Assembly: GCA_018241455.1 (NCBI GenBank)
Contig: JAFEDW010000065.1
Coordinates: 1 to 9,158 of the forward strand
DNA from: Pseudomonadota bacterium
GTDB lineage: Bacteria > Pseudomonadota > Gammaproteobacteria > Steroidobacterales > Steroidobacteraceae
DNA: 9,158 nt
Direction: 5' to 3'
In this document: one piece after another, positions 1 to 6,462 of the stretch
Position numbering within the stretch: position 1 is the stretch's first letter
Layout of the letters: the number at the start of each line of letters is the position of its first letter
Translations under genes and position numbers: made by a program
Notes under the pieces: generated by a model
Database searches by the model: none
What the model was told of the DNA's origin: nothing
Seen by the model: only the letters and a program-made list of their open reading frames with translations

Positions 1-506
1 GCCGGCGCGGCCGGCGCAGCGGCAGCGGCAGCGGCAGCGGCCGGGGCATCGTTGTTCCAGATGTCCCTGATCATCAGCCACTTGCCGTCGGCCTTATGCC
101 AGACCTCGACGTACTTGCCCGTGGCCAGGCTGGCGCCGTTCGCGCCGGCCACGTGGAAGAAGCCGGAGTGCCAGCCGAGGTCGCCCGACACGCCGCCGCT
201 GTCCGCATCGAGCGCGAAAGTGACGCCGGCCGCCTTCGAGGCCGCCATGTCGGTGCTCAGGTACTGCTTCATCGCCTCGTGACCCTTCAGCGAAGTGCCA
301 TCGGGCGGCATCATGATCGCGTCGTCGGCATACAGCGCGACGATCTTGTCGGCGTCGCCCGCGTTGTAGGCCTGAACCCAGGCGTTGGTCGCGTCGTGCA
401 TGGCGGCCATGTCGGCCGAAGTGTCGACCGGTCCGGCGTTCTGCGCACAGCCGGCGAGCGCCAGCAAACCCATCGCGGCCAGAGCCGCTTGAATCTTCAT
501 GCCCAT
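1..506 (-). CDS. SnoaL-like/DUF4440-family lipoprotein (partial, 3' end off the window)
   Basis: Translating the minus strand from ATG at 506 gives 168 codons without a stop before the window edge. Residues 1-20 are a short signal peptide ending in the lipobox LAGC (Cys20), so the protein is predicted to be exported and lipid-anchored. Residues about 38-152 resemble the NTF2-like SnoaL/DUF4440 fold: an early 'AWVQAYNAGDADKIVALYADDA' type helix (read here as W43, Y47, G50-D53, L58-Y59, D61-D62), a 'PPDG...L.G.E' turn at 67-77, and a closing strand pair around GKYVEVW and GKWLMIRDIWN. Members of this fold are small ligand-binding or enzymatic domains; no substrate can be assigned. After residue 153 comes a run of nine alanines and then proline/alanine residues, probably a low-complexity tail. 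It lies 29 bases after the helicase stop on the same strand with its own strong ribosome binding site, so it may be read from either transcript. Confidence 0.85.
   Translation of the reverse strand, partial: MGMKIQAALAAMGLLALAGCAQNAGPVDTSADMAAMHDATNAWVQAYNAGDADKIVALYADDAIMMPPDGTSLKGHEAMKQYLSTDMAASKAAGVTFALDADSGGVSGDLGWHSGFFHVAGANGASLATGKYVEVWHKADGKWLMIRDIWNNDAPAAAAAAAAAPAAP
16..40. repeat. Hexanucleotide GGCAGC microrepeat encoding poly-alanine
   Basis: About four tandem copies of GGCAGC (three perfect units at 21-38, a partial unit on each side) lie in the 3' part of the lipoprotein gene. On the coding strand they read as alternating GCC/GCT alanine codons. Because the unit is six bases, slippage changes the tail by two alanines at a time without shifting the frame. 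Confidence 0.7.
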
Positions 507-513
507 CTTGGAT

Positions 514-521
514 CCCCTCCT
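514..521 (-). promoter_or_regulatory. Strong Shine-Dalgarno for the SnoaL-like lipoprotein
   Basis: The minus strand reads AGGAGGGG seven bases before the ATG at 506. This near-consensus site decides in favour of the 506 start over a second in-frame ATG at 500, which would be 13 bases away. It falls inside the 29-base gap after the helicase stop codon. Confidence 0.75.
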
Positions 522-535
522 GTCAGCCCGTTTGC

Positions 536-2623
536 TCACCACATGTCCTTGAGCTTCGCGGCCACGTCGATCTTCTCGGCACGTGCCTCGACGATCAGGC
601 CTTCCGAATTCTGCGATCCCTGGTACGCGCTTTGTTCACAACACTTCAGCACCTTCTCGGTGACGAAGCGGCTGCGTGCGCCGTAGACGTGCGCATCGCC
701 ATTGCGCGGCTGCTGCGTCAGCGGGAATTTCAGCGGCTGGCACAGGTACAGCTCGTTGCGCGCGCGGGTCATCGCCACGTACAGCAGCCGGCGCTCCTCG
801 TCGATGAGCTCGGTACGGCCGGTCGAGAATTCCGACGGGAAACTGCCGTCGACGACGTTCAGCAGGTAGACCGTGTCCCACTCCATGCCCTTGGCCGAGT
901 GCACGGTCGACAGCACCAGGTAATCCTCATCGTGCAACGGCGAGCCCGACAGGTCGCCCGCGGCATTCGGCGGGTCGAGCGCCAGCTCGGTGATGAAGCG
1001 TTCGCGCGACGGGAACTGGCCGGAGAGTTGCTCGAGCTGGTCCAGGTCGGCGATGCGGGTGTGCGACTGCTCGTAGAGGCGCTCGAGGTGCGGCTGGTAC
1101 CAGGCGCGCGCCAGCGCCACCTGGCCCGGCCAGGGCTTCTGCGGTTCGGTCAGCGTGCCCAGCAGCCTGGCGAGCTTCGGCAGGTCCTGCAGCGCGGCGG
1201 CGGGCTTCTTCACTTCGGCCAGCACGGCGAACTGCCCGTTGCGCGCTTCGAGCTCGGCGACGATGCGCTGCGCATTGGCCGGGCCCATGCCCGGCAACAG
1301 CTGCAGCACGCGGAACGCCGCCATCGTGTTGCGGGGATTGTCCGCCCAGCGCAGCACCGCCAGCAGGTCCTTGACGTGCGCCGCCTCGAGGAATTTCAGG
1401 CCGCCGTACTTGACGAACGGCACCTTGCGCCGCAACAGCTCCACTTCGAGCACGTCGCTGGCGCTGGCGTTGCGGAACAGCACCGCCTGCTTGCGCAGCA
1501 GCACGCCCATCTCGCGGCGCTTGAGCACCTGCCCGGCGACGAACTCGGCCTGCGATTGCAACTCGTCGGTCGTGACGTATTGCGGACGACCGCCCGGCCC
1601 GCGCACCGAGAGCAGGTGCTTGCGATGCTGGCGCGGCGCGTCGGCCATCAGCGCATTCGACACGTCGAGGATCGGCTGCGTCGCGCGGTAGTTCTGCGCC
1701 AGCGTGATCACCTCGGCCTTCGGCGTGTAGGCGTCGGGAAACCCGAGGATGTTCTCGACCGCCGCGCCACGGAACGAATAGATCGACTGTGCGTCGTCGC
1801 CGACCACGGTGATGCCGGCGCCATCGGGGCGCAGTCCCTTGAGGATCTCGCCCTGCAGGCGGTTGGTGTCCTGGTACTCATCGACCAGCACGTGGTCGAA
1901 GTTGGCCGCGACGTGCTGCGCCAGCTTCGGCTCGTTCATCATCGCGTGCCAGTAGATCAGCAGGTCGTCATAGTCGAGCAGGCCGTAGCGCTGCTTGCGC
2001 TCCACGTAGGCGCGGCAGAGTTTCGCCAGGTCCTGCTCCCAGCCCAGGCACCAGTTGAACTGCTGCTCGAGCGTATCGTGCAGGCTCTTCTGCGTGTTGA
2101 CACGCCAGGAGTAGATTGCGAGGCAGGTGTCCTTGCGCGGAAAGCGCTGGTACTGCTCGGTGTAGCCCAGCTCCTGGCGCAGGTTGTCGAACAGGTCGGC
2201 CGAATCGCTCCGGTCGATGACGGTGAATCCGGGCTCGAGGTTCAGCTGGCGGCCGTAGTGGCGCAACAGGCGGTTGCCGATCGAATGGAATGTGCCGGCC
2301 CAGGCCAGCCGCTGCAGCATCGTCTGCGCGCGGTTGCCGAGCGTGTCGTCGAGCGCCTGGCGCAGGATATCGTGCGCGCGCCGCCGCATTTCGGTGGCCG
2401 CGCGGCGCGTGAAGGTCAGCAGCAGGATGCGCGCCGGATCCACGCCGTGCATGACCAGCCAGGCGACCCGGTGCGCAATCGTGCTGGTCTTGCCGGTGCC
2501 CGCGCCGGCCACCACCAGCAGCGGCCCGGCGCGCACACCCTTGCCGTCGGCCAGCGGCTGGCCGAAGGTGACCGCCTTGCGCTGCGGCGTGTTGAGGGTA
2601 GCCAGTGGGTCGGCTGCAGCCAT
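536..2623 (-). CDS. UvrD/Rep-family superfamily 1 ATP-dependent DNA helicase
   Basis: A 695-residue 3'-5' DNA helicase of the UvrD/PcrA/Rep family, which unwinds DNA using ATP in repair and replication restart. All core motifs are visible in order: Q motif LNTPQRKAV (10-18), Walker A AGAGTGKT (39-46), motif Ia LLLTFTRRAATEM (about 67-79), Walker B/motif II DEYQD (248-252), motif III GDDAQSIYSFRGA (275-287 region), motif IV QNYRA (310-314), motif V TVHSAKGMEWD (573-583) and motif VI LLYVAMTRAR (613-622). The intact set argues for an active enzyme. Length is close to Rep and UvrD. I chose ATG at 2623 (MAAADPL) because the Q motif begins ten residues later; the frame stays open upstream to 2803, but those 60 extra residues have no helicase character and would run across the divergent gene. 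It is not clear whether this is UvrD, Rep or a third paralogue, so no symbol is given. Confidence 0.95.
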   Translation of the reverse strand: MAAADPLATLNTPQRKAVTFGQPLADGKGVRAGPLLVVAGAGTGKTSTIAHRVAWLVMHGVDPARILLLTFTRRAATEMRRRAHDILRQALDDTLGNRAQTMLQRLAWAGTFHSIGNRLLRHYGRQLNLEPGFTVIDRSDSADLFDNLRQELGYTEQYQRFPRKDTCLAIYSWRVNTQKSLHDTLEQQFNWCLGWEQDLAKLCRAYVERKQRYGLLDYDDLLIYWHAMMNEPKLAQHVAANFDHVLVDEYQDTNRLQGEILKGLRPDGAGITVVGDDAQSIYSFRGAAVENILGFPDAYTPKAEVITLAQNYRATQPILDVSNALMADAPRQHRKHLLSVRGPGGRPQYVTTDELQSQAEFVAGQVLKRREMGVLLRKQAVLFRNASASDVLEVELLRRKVPFVKYGGLKFLEAAHVKDLLAVLRWADNPRNTMAAFRVLQLLPGMGPANAQRIVAELEARNGQFAVLAEVKKPAAALQDLPKLARLLGTLTEPQKPWPGQVALARAWYQPHLERLYEQSHTRIADLDQLEQLSGQFPSRERFITELALDPPNAAGDLSGSPLHDEDYLVLSTVHSAKGMEWDTVYLLNVVDGSFPSEFSTGRTELIDEERRLLYVAMTRARNELYLCQPLKFPLTQQPRNGDAHVYGARSRFVTEKVLKCCEQSAYQGSQNSEGLIVEARAEKIDVAAKLKDMW

Positions 2624-2629
2624 TAGGCG

Positions 2630-2635
2630 AATATA
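2630..2635 (-). promoter_or_regulatory. Candidate -10 element for the helicase, suggesting a leaderless transcript
   Basis: In an otherwise GC-rich region the minus strand reads TTATATATT, then CGCCTA, then the helicase ATG. If TATATT at 2635-2630 is the -10 box, the usual 6-7 base spacing puts the transcription start at or next to the A of the ATG, and no Shine-Dalgarno is visible before that ATG. No convincing -35 element was found, so this is tentative. The same A/T-rich block could instead serve the divergent plus-strand genes. Confidence 0.4.
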
Positions 2636-2680
2636 TAAGGCCCGCTCAATCGGAGCCACACCCTGCCGTCGCAACTGCGC

Positions 2681-2706
2681 GCCCGGCTTGCCGGCCGGGC
2701 CTGTTT
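2681..2706 (+). terminator. Hairpin plus short T-run in the leader of the DUF6524 gene
   Basis: GCCCGGC at 2681-2687 pairs perfectly with GCCGGGC at 2694-2700 across a six-base loop and is followed by CTGTTTT. This has the form of a weak rho-independent terminator on the plus strand. It ends 17 bases before the DUF6524 start codon, so it cannot be ending an upstream plus-strand gene; it would act as a leader attenuator or a structure near the ribosome binding site. A seven-base GC stem can arise by chance in DNA of this composition. Confidence 0.35.
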
Positions 2707-2723
2707 TGGTGAACCATGCACGC

Positions 2724-3146
2724 ATGAACAGCAATTCGATGGGCGCGGGCGGCGCACTGGTGCGAATCCTGGCGGCGCTGGCGCTGGTGCTGCTGACCTT
2801 CAATCCCAGCGGTCACTCCTTCTGCCATTGGCTGGCGAGCGGCTTTCCGCACGTGTCGGCGACGCAGGCGGTCGTCGGCCTGCTGCTGCTGATCGGCTGG
2901 GTCATCTTCGTCACCGCCACGCTGCGCTCATTGGGCCTGTTCGGCGTGCTGTTGCTGCTGGCGTTGTTCGCCGCGCTGGTGTGGCTCGCGGTGCAGGATG
3001 GCTGGCTGCATCTGAACGGCAGCTCCGCGCTCGCCTGGATCTCCGTGATCGCCACCGGACTGATCCTCGGCGTAGGCATGTGCTGGTCGCTCGTGCGCCG
3101 GCGGCTGTCGGGCCAGACGGACGTCGATGAAGTCCACGGCCACTGA
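2724..3146 (+). CDS. DUF6524-family four-helix inner-membrane protein
   Basis: A 140-residue very hydrophobic protein with four predicted membrane segments at about 11-26, 46-66, 70-90 and 102-121. The short loop after the first helix carries LLTFNPSGHSFCHWL, and the C-terminus ends with WSLVRRRLSGQTDVDEV, a basic then acidic cytoplasmic tail. From memory, these two stretches match the DUF6524 family of uncharacterised proteobacterial membrane proteins; length fits too. Function is unknown. ATG at 2724 is the only methionine before the first helix; the site upstream is weak (GGTGAA at 2708-2713). It opens a plus-strand run, and the next gene starts inside its last seven codons, so the two are likely co-expressed. 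Confidence 0.85.
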   Translation: MNSNSMGAGGALVRILAALALVLLTFNPSGHSFCHWLASGFPHVSATQAVVGLLLLIGWVIFVTATLRSLGLFGVLLLLALFAALVWLAVQDGWLHLNGSSALAWISVIATGLILGVGMCWSLVRRRLSGQTDVDEVHGH

Positions 3147-3675
3147 ATCCGTCGTCAAGCTGCGGACCGTATACAGCGGTCGCGTGATCACGCTCAACGT
3201 CGAAACCGTGCGCCTGCCGAACGGCCACGTCACCGATCTGGAGATCATGCATCACCCGGGCGGCGCGGCCGTCGTCGCGATCGATGAGCGGCAGCGCGTG
3301 TGCCTGTTGCGGCAGTTCCGCCATGCGGTCGGCGGCTGGATCTGGGAATTGCCGGCCGGCAAGCTCGAACCGGCCGAACCCGCGCAGGAGACCGCGCGCC
3401 GCGAATTGATCGAGGAAGCCGGCGTGGCCGGCGGCGAATGGGATTCGCTGGGCGATTATGTCAGTTCGCCGGGAGTTTTCACCGAAACTGTGAAGCTGTA
3501 CTTGGCTCGTGGACTGCGCGCCGTCAATATGGCACACGAGGCGGCCGAACTGATCGAGGTCCACTGGGTTCCGTTCGGTGAGGCCTGCCATCGTGCCTTG
3601 ACTGGGGATATCAACGACGGGAAGACCGCACTGGGCCTGCTGCGAGCGCAGGCGCTGCTGGCGGCCAGGCGCTGA
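3127..3675 (+). CDS. Nudix hydrolase, ADP-ribose pyrophosphatase type
   Basis: A 182-residue cytoplasmic Nudix enzyme. The complete Nudix box GX5EX7REUXEEXGU is present: G78, E84, then RELIEEAGV at 92-100, which supplies the glutamates that bind the catalytic metal. The surrounding family features are those of ADP-ribose pyrophosphatases of the NudF type: VCLLRQFRHAVGGWIWELPAG before the box (read as R62, R65, W71-E74) and SSPGVFTETVKLYLA after it (113-127), the SPG turn being typical of enzymes that split ADP-ribose to AMP and ribose 5-phosphate. Substrate is inferred from family; other nucleoside-diphosphate sugars are possible. The ATG at 3127 overlaps the DUF6524 gene by 20 bases and there is no better later start. 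The next gene begins three bases after the stop, so it sits in the middle of a three-gene run. Confidence 0.92.
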   Translation: MKSTATESVVKLRTVYSGRVITLNVETVRLPNGHVTDLEIMHHPGGAAVVAIDERQRVCLLRQFRHAVGGWIWELPAGKLEPAEPAQETARRELIEEAGVAGGEWDSLGDYVSSPGVFTETVKLYLARGLRAVNMAHEAAELIEVHWVPFGEACHRALTGDINDGKTALGLLRAQALLAARR

Positions 3676-3678
3676 TCG

Positions 3679-3924
3679 ATGAACGAACGATTCAAAATGC
3701 AGGCATACGGGGACTACGACTCGACGGCCACCACCGGCGCCCACGAGCTGGTCCTCGAGGAACATGCAGCCACGGCCAAGAGCGGCGGCGGCTACAACCC
3801 GTACGACACGTTTCCGAACGTGCGCCAGTCCGGCCTCGCGCAGCGCCAGGCGGACCTGCGCCGCCTGTCGGAATGGATCCGCCTCAAGCGCCAGGTCGCG
3901 CAGCTCAAGAAGTCCGGCGACTAA
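3679..3924 (+). CDS. Small protein of unknown function (81 residues)
   Basis: I do not recognise a named family. The ATG lies three bases after the Nudix stop codon, which supports it as a real translationally coupled gene. The first 50 residues are polar and probably extended, with several tyrosines and a GGGYNPYDTFPN stretch at 36-47. Residues about 52-78 (LAQRQADLRRLSEWIRLKRQ onward) should form one basic amphipathic helix, which could bind a protein or nucleic acid partner. No signal peptide, membrane segment or metal-binding cysteines are seen. Its stop codon overlaps the stop codon of the convergent gene. Confidence 0.75.
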   Translation: MNERFKMQAYGDYDSTATTGAHELVLEEHAATAKSGGGYNPYDTFPNVRQSGLAQRQADLRRLSEWIRLKRQVAQLKKSGD

Positions 3925-4577
3925 CCAGCAGCCAGGCACTCGATGTGCCGCACTTTCATGGCGTTCGTCAGGCGATAGAAGCGCCGCAATTCGACCGCGG
4001 CGCGCGCCTGCGCCGCGGCACCCACCGGCGCCAGCAGGCGGCCGAGATGGCGGCAGAAGCGCGCCGCATGCCGGTTGGCGCGCCGGTACAGGCCGACCCG
4101 ATCGCCCGCCAGCGACTCGCTCACCTGCGCCTGCTCGAACAGCACGCGATGCAGCTCGACCGGAAAGCGTTCCGGGTTCTGCGCCCGCAGCAGCAGTGCC
4201 GTGGCCGCGTACTTGTCGACTTCCGCCTGCAACTCGAGCTCGTGCAGGCTCACCGGCCGGTCATGGCCGGCGTTCCAGGCCAGGTAGACGAAATGGCTGA
4301 CGCCTTCCAGCGCCGTCCAGTAATCGGCCAGGTTGGCGCCGTCGAGATGGTCGAGCGGATTGGCGGCGTCGAGGCGCGCCAGCACCGCGGCGTCGAGGAA
4401 CAAGCCGAGCGACAGCTCATCGCCGCCGTCGGCGACCAGCAGCTGTTCATCGCTGGACGAGGCGCGCCACGGCTGCGGCAAGCTTTGTCGGTCGGTGAGC
4501 AGGAATTGCTCAACGTCGCAGGCCAGCGGCACGTCGTAGATGCGCTCGAGCAGGTCCTGCAGCTGGCGCGCGACCAT
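3921..4577 (-). CDS. Protein of unknown function (218 residues), second gene of a two-gene unit
   Basis: No family is recognised. It is a soluble, largely helical protein without signal peptide or membrane segment. Notable stretches are an aromatic segment SHFVYLAWNAGHDRPVS (about 93-109), an acidic helix LHELELQAEVDKY (110-122) and a basic C-terminal half rich in Arg and His ending FYRLTNAMKVRHIECLA. The ATG at 4577 follows the upstream gene by 11 bases with a weak CAGG site in between. The gene ends in TAG, which shares bases with the TAA of the convergent 81-residue gene. Reading frame, codon use and the tight pairing with the gene upstream make it a convincing coding region, and function is open. 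It may work together with the 207-residue partner. Confidence 0.8.
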   Translation of the reverse strand: MVARQLQDLLERIYDVPLACDVEQFLLTDRQSLPQPWRASSSDEQLLVADGGDELSLGLFLDAAVLARLDAANPLDHLDGANLADYWTALEGVSHFVYLAWNAGHDRPVSLHELELQAEVDKYAATALLLRAQNPERFPVELHRVLFEQAQVSESLAGDRVGLYRRANRHAARFCRHLGRLLAPVGAAAQARAAVELRRFYRLTNAMKVRHIECLAAG

Positions 4578-4588
4578 CGGTTGCCTGC

Positions 4589-5212
4589 TCAGTGCGGGCG
4601 CAGCGCGACCGGCGAGGCATCGATGCCGAGCTGCGCGAGCAGCCCGCGCGCACGTGCACTGCCGGTGCGCAGCCAGATCTCGTACAGCCGCAGCGCATCG
4701 GCCGGCGCATAGCTGCGCGCGCTGTCGCTGATTTCGCCCAGCGCATCGACCAGCGGCAGGAACTTCGCCGCCAGTTCGGCGTAGACCTGCGCCAGCACGC
4801 GGCGGCGCCCGCGCGCGAGCGCCTCGGCCAGCGTGCCGTAGGCGCGGCCGCCCATCGCGATGTGGTAATCGATGTCGACCAGGCGGCGCGCGAAACCATG
4901 CGCGAAGAAACCGGCGATGAACAGCGAGATGTCGCCGAGCCGCTGCAGCGCGCGCTCGCGCTCCGGCGCGGTGCCAGCCTCGACGGCGGCTCCGAACAGG
5001 CTGACCAGCGGCGGCATGCGCGGTCCGGTCGGCACGCCTTCATAGAGGTGTTCGGCGCGCGCGAACAGCGTCAGCATGTTGACGACGTATTGCTCGGTCT
5101 GGTCGTCCACGGCGACATGCTGGTGCGCCAGCGCGCCGTGCAGCGCCTCGCGGAAGTATTCCGCCAGGCTCGCCACCGCCACCACGCCGCCGCCCTCGTT
5201 GCCGCGCTCCAT
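4589..5212 (-). CDS. Protein of unknown function (207 residues), first gene of a two-gene unit
   Basis: No named family is recognised. It is predicted soluble and mostly helical. Features are an N-terminal SLAEYFREALHGALA helix (15-29), then TEQYVVNMLTLFARAEHLYE (39-58), a central hydrophobic helix ISLFIAGFFAHGFARR (about 94-109) followed by a striking VDIDYHIAMGGRAYG segment (111-125), and a C-terminal helical region. The central helix is probably buried rather than membrane-spanning. The annotated ATG at 5212 has only a weak AAGGTG upstream. A GTG at 5185 is an attractive alternative, with GAGGG seven bases ahead of it, and it would give a protein starting VVAVASLAEYF; the first nine residues under the ATG start are glycine-rich and look non-coding. 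It lies upstream of the 218-residue gene with an 11-base gap. Confidence 0.8.
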   Translation of the reverse strand: MERGNEGGGVVAVASLAEYFREALHGALAHQHVAVDDQTEQYVVNMLTLFARAEHLYEGVPTGPRMPPLVSLFGAAVEAGTAPERERALQRLGDISLFIAGFFAHGFARRLVDIDYHIAMGGRAYGTLAEALARGRRRVLAQVYAELAAKFLPLVDALGEISDSARSYAPADALRLYEIWLRTGSARARGLLAQLGIDASPVALRPH

Positions 5213-5387
5213 GCCCGCACCTTGTCGGTTGCCGCGAACGGCCCGAGTGGAGCACGACCGCGGCCACTTCAGGGGTTAGCTCGGTCACATTTCGACGCTG
5301 GATCTTGCGGGAACTGTGATGCAGGAAAGCCTTCGCGCGCTGGCGCTCGGGCCGGCCGAGTGCCAGAGCCGATTCAGGCCCGGGGTA
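5213..5387. other. Intergenic region between two minus-strand units
   Basis: These 175 bases separate the end of the DUF2721 gene from the start of the 207-residue gene. They should hold the end of the five-gene transcript and the promoter of the next unit, but I find no confident -10/-35 pair. A five-base GC stem (CTCGG at 5346-5350 with CCGAG at 5356-5360) has no T-run after it and is not a convincing terminator. Read-through from the upstream run is therefore possible. Confidence 0.5.
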
Positions 5388-5849
5388 TCAGTGCGGTCGG
5401 CGCAGGCCGATGCGCAGCGTCGCCGTGGCGATGAATACCTCGCGCAGGAAACACAGGATCGCACCGATGAAGCTCAGCATCGCGGCGATGAACAGCGCGT
5501 CGATCATGTAGCTGATGCGGAAATTGAACGACTGGCCGAGGAACAGCACCACGACGACGACCGCCACCAGCAGCGCGCAGATCGTGCACAGCGCGATCGC
5601 CGCATTCAGCAGCCGTCCGCGGCGCGCCAGCGTCGCCAGCGGCTGTTCGATCTCGTGCGCGTGATCGGCTGGCGGCACGTGCGCCGCGTTGCGCTCGAGA
5701 TCGCGCGCCCGATCGACGGTGCGCGCCAGGCGGTTGGTGAACACGGTCAGCATGATGCCGACGCCCGACAGCAGGAACACCGGCGCCACCGCCAGCCGGA
5801 TCACATCGCCGACACCCTGCACCGCGCCGGTGTCGCTGTTGTCGATCAC
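5388..5849 (-). CDS. DUF2721-family membrane protein
   Basis: A 153-residue inner-membrane protein that I match to DUF2721, a family of unknown function. Three membrane segments are predicted at about 16-36 (VIRLAVAPVFLLSGVGIMLT), 80-104 and 114-137. The motif after the first helix, FTNRLARTVDRARDLE, is the family's recognisable cytoplasmic stretch, and the tail ends FLREVFIATATLRIGLRR. The start is GTG at 5849, overlapping the upstream lipoprotein stop codon by four bases (GTGA); the frame is open further upstream, but there it runs through the lipoprotein gene and yields an arginine-rich, implausible sequence. No Shine-Dalgarno is visible, and a six-base GC hairpin (CCGGCG at 5859-5864, CGCCGG at 5868-5873) sits just before the start, which fits translation coupled to the upstream gene. 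Confidence 0.85.
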   Translation of the reverse strand: MIDNSDTGAVQGVGDVIRLAVAPVFLLSGVGIMLTVFTNRLARTVDRARDLERNAAHVPPADHAHEIEQPLATLARRGRLLNAAIALCTICALLVAVVVVVLFLGQSFNFRISYMIDALFIAAMLSFIGAILCFLREVFIATATLRIGLRRPH

Positions 5850-6454
5850 GGCTGGGCGCCGGCGCTGCGCCGGAAATGGAAATATCGATCGGTGCCGCCG
5901 GGCGGCATCGCGGCACCGATCGTGCCGGACGCGTTCACCTTGTCGCTGAACGAAATCTCGTTGCCCTCGAGCACCCAGCTCTGCGGGCAGTAGGCGTTGG
6001 TGCCGCTGGCGGTGTAGCCGCGCGGCCCCTTCTGCCACAGCATGTCGCAACCGGGGAGCGAGCGCAGGTCGCGCATCAGCAAGGAGCGGAACAGCTCCGG
6101 GTTCTCGACGCCGCCACGCCAGTGATCCGGCTCGTCGAGCGCGTAGGTAGTGGCGTGGATGCGATTGCCGGCGGCGATGTCGAGGTTCCAGACGCGCTCG
6201 CTGATCACGCGCCGCGAATCATCCGCCATCGTCTCGCGCACGTAGAACACCTGGTCGCCGACCATCGGCGACGGCAGCCGCAGGATGACCAGCGTCTGGC
6301 GCGGATTGACGTATTCACCGGGCAGCTGCGACGCCAGCGTTTCGAGTTCGGCCTTGCGCAGGTCGGCCTGGCTGGTGCAGGCGCCCAAGGCCAGCGCGCC
6401 GCCAGCCGCCAGCGCGGCGAGCCTCCAGTCGGGGCGGAAAATCATGCGATGCAT
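5846..6454 (-). CDS. CpeT/CpcT-domain lipoprotein
   Basis: A 202-residue predicted lipoprotein. Residues 1-26 form a signal peptide with lipobox LGAC (Cys26). The mature part resembles the CpcT/CpeT fold: LASQLPGEYVN (40-50), VFYVRETMADDSRRVISERVW (read at 69-89), TYALDEPDHWRGG (103-115), and RSLPGCDMLWQK (131-142). C136 and C156 could form a disulfide in the periplasm. Named members attach bilin chromophores to phycobiliproteins in cyanobacteria, but related proteins exist in bacteria without phycobilisomes, where function is unknown; an exported lipoprotein here is unlikely to be a bilin lyase. The ATG at 6454 lies eight bases after the ATP-grasp stop; a second in-frame ATG at 6445 is also possible and keeps the whole signal peptide. 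It is the fourth gene of the five-gene run and overlaps the DUF2721 start. Confidence 0.85.
   Translation of the reverse strand: MHRMIFRPDWRLAALAAGGALALGACTSQADLRKAELETLASQLPGEYVNPRQTLVILRLPSPMVGDQVFYVRETMADDSRRVISERVWNLDIAAGNRIHATTYALDEPDHWRGGVENPELFRSLLMRDLRSLPGCDMLWQKGPRGYTASGTNAYCPQSWVLEGNEISFSDKVNASGTIGAAMPPGGTDRYFHFRRSAGAQP
5886..5922 (-). repeat. Perfect 12-base inverted repeat inside the CpeT lipoprotein gene
   Basis: CGATCGGTGCCG at 5886-5897 is an exact reverse complement of CGGCACCGATCG at 5911-5922, with a 13-base spacer. In the minus-strand mRNA it would form a GC-rich stem-loop about 37 bases before the DUF2721 start codon. The stem codes for TIGAAMPPGGTDR of the lipoprotein, so the structure is embedded in coding sequence. 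It has no T-run and does not look like a terminator. Confidence 0.65.
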
Positions 6455-6462
6455 AGGCAGCT

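Noticed and set aside
632..2626. A 664-codon open frame on the plus strand opposite the helicase
   Set aside because: Its product is rich in Arg, Gln, His, Val and Ala with no domain, as expected of an antisense shadow in GC-rich DNA; the helicase on the other strand has all its motifs.
2624..2803. N-terminal extension of the helicase by 60 residues
   Set aside because: No family character, runs through the divergent control region and into the DUF6524 gene; ATG at 2623 fits the distance to the Q motif.
2911..3939. A 342-codon minus-strand open frame opposite the DUF6524/Nudix/81-residue genes
   Set aside because: Covers three genes on the other strand and gives a low-complexity Arg/Ala/Gln product without motifs.
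5040..5288. GTG-started minus-strand frame upstream of the 207-residue gene
   Set aside because: It begins plausibly but turns into an Arg/Gly-rich sequence in a different frame from the well-formed 207-residue protein; no sign of a frameshifted continuation.
4592..5434. A 280-codon plus-strand open frame
   Set aside because: Antisense to the 207-residue gene and the intergenic region; arginine- and glutamine-rich shadow.
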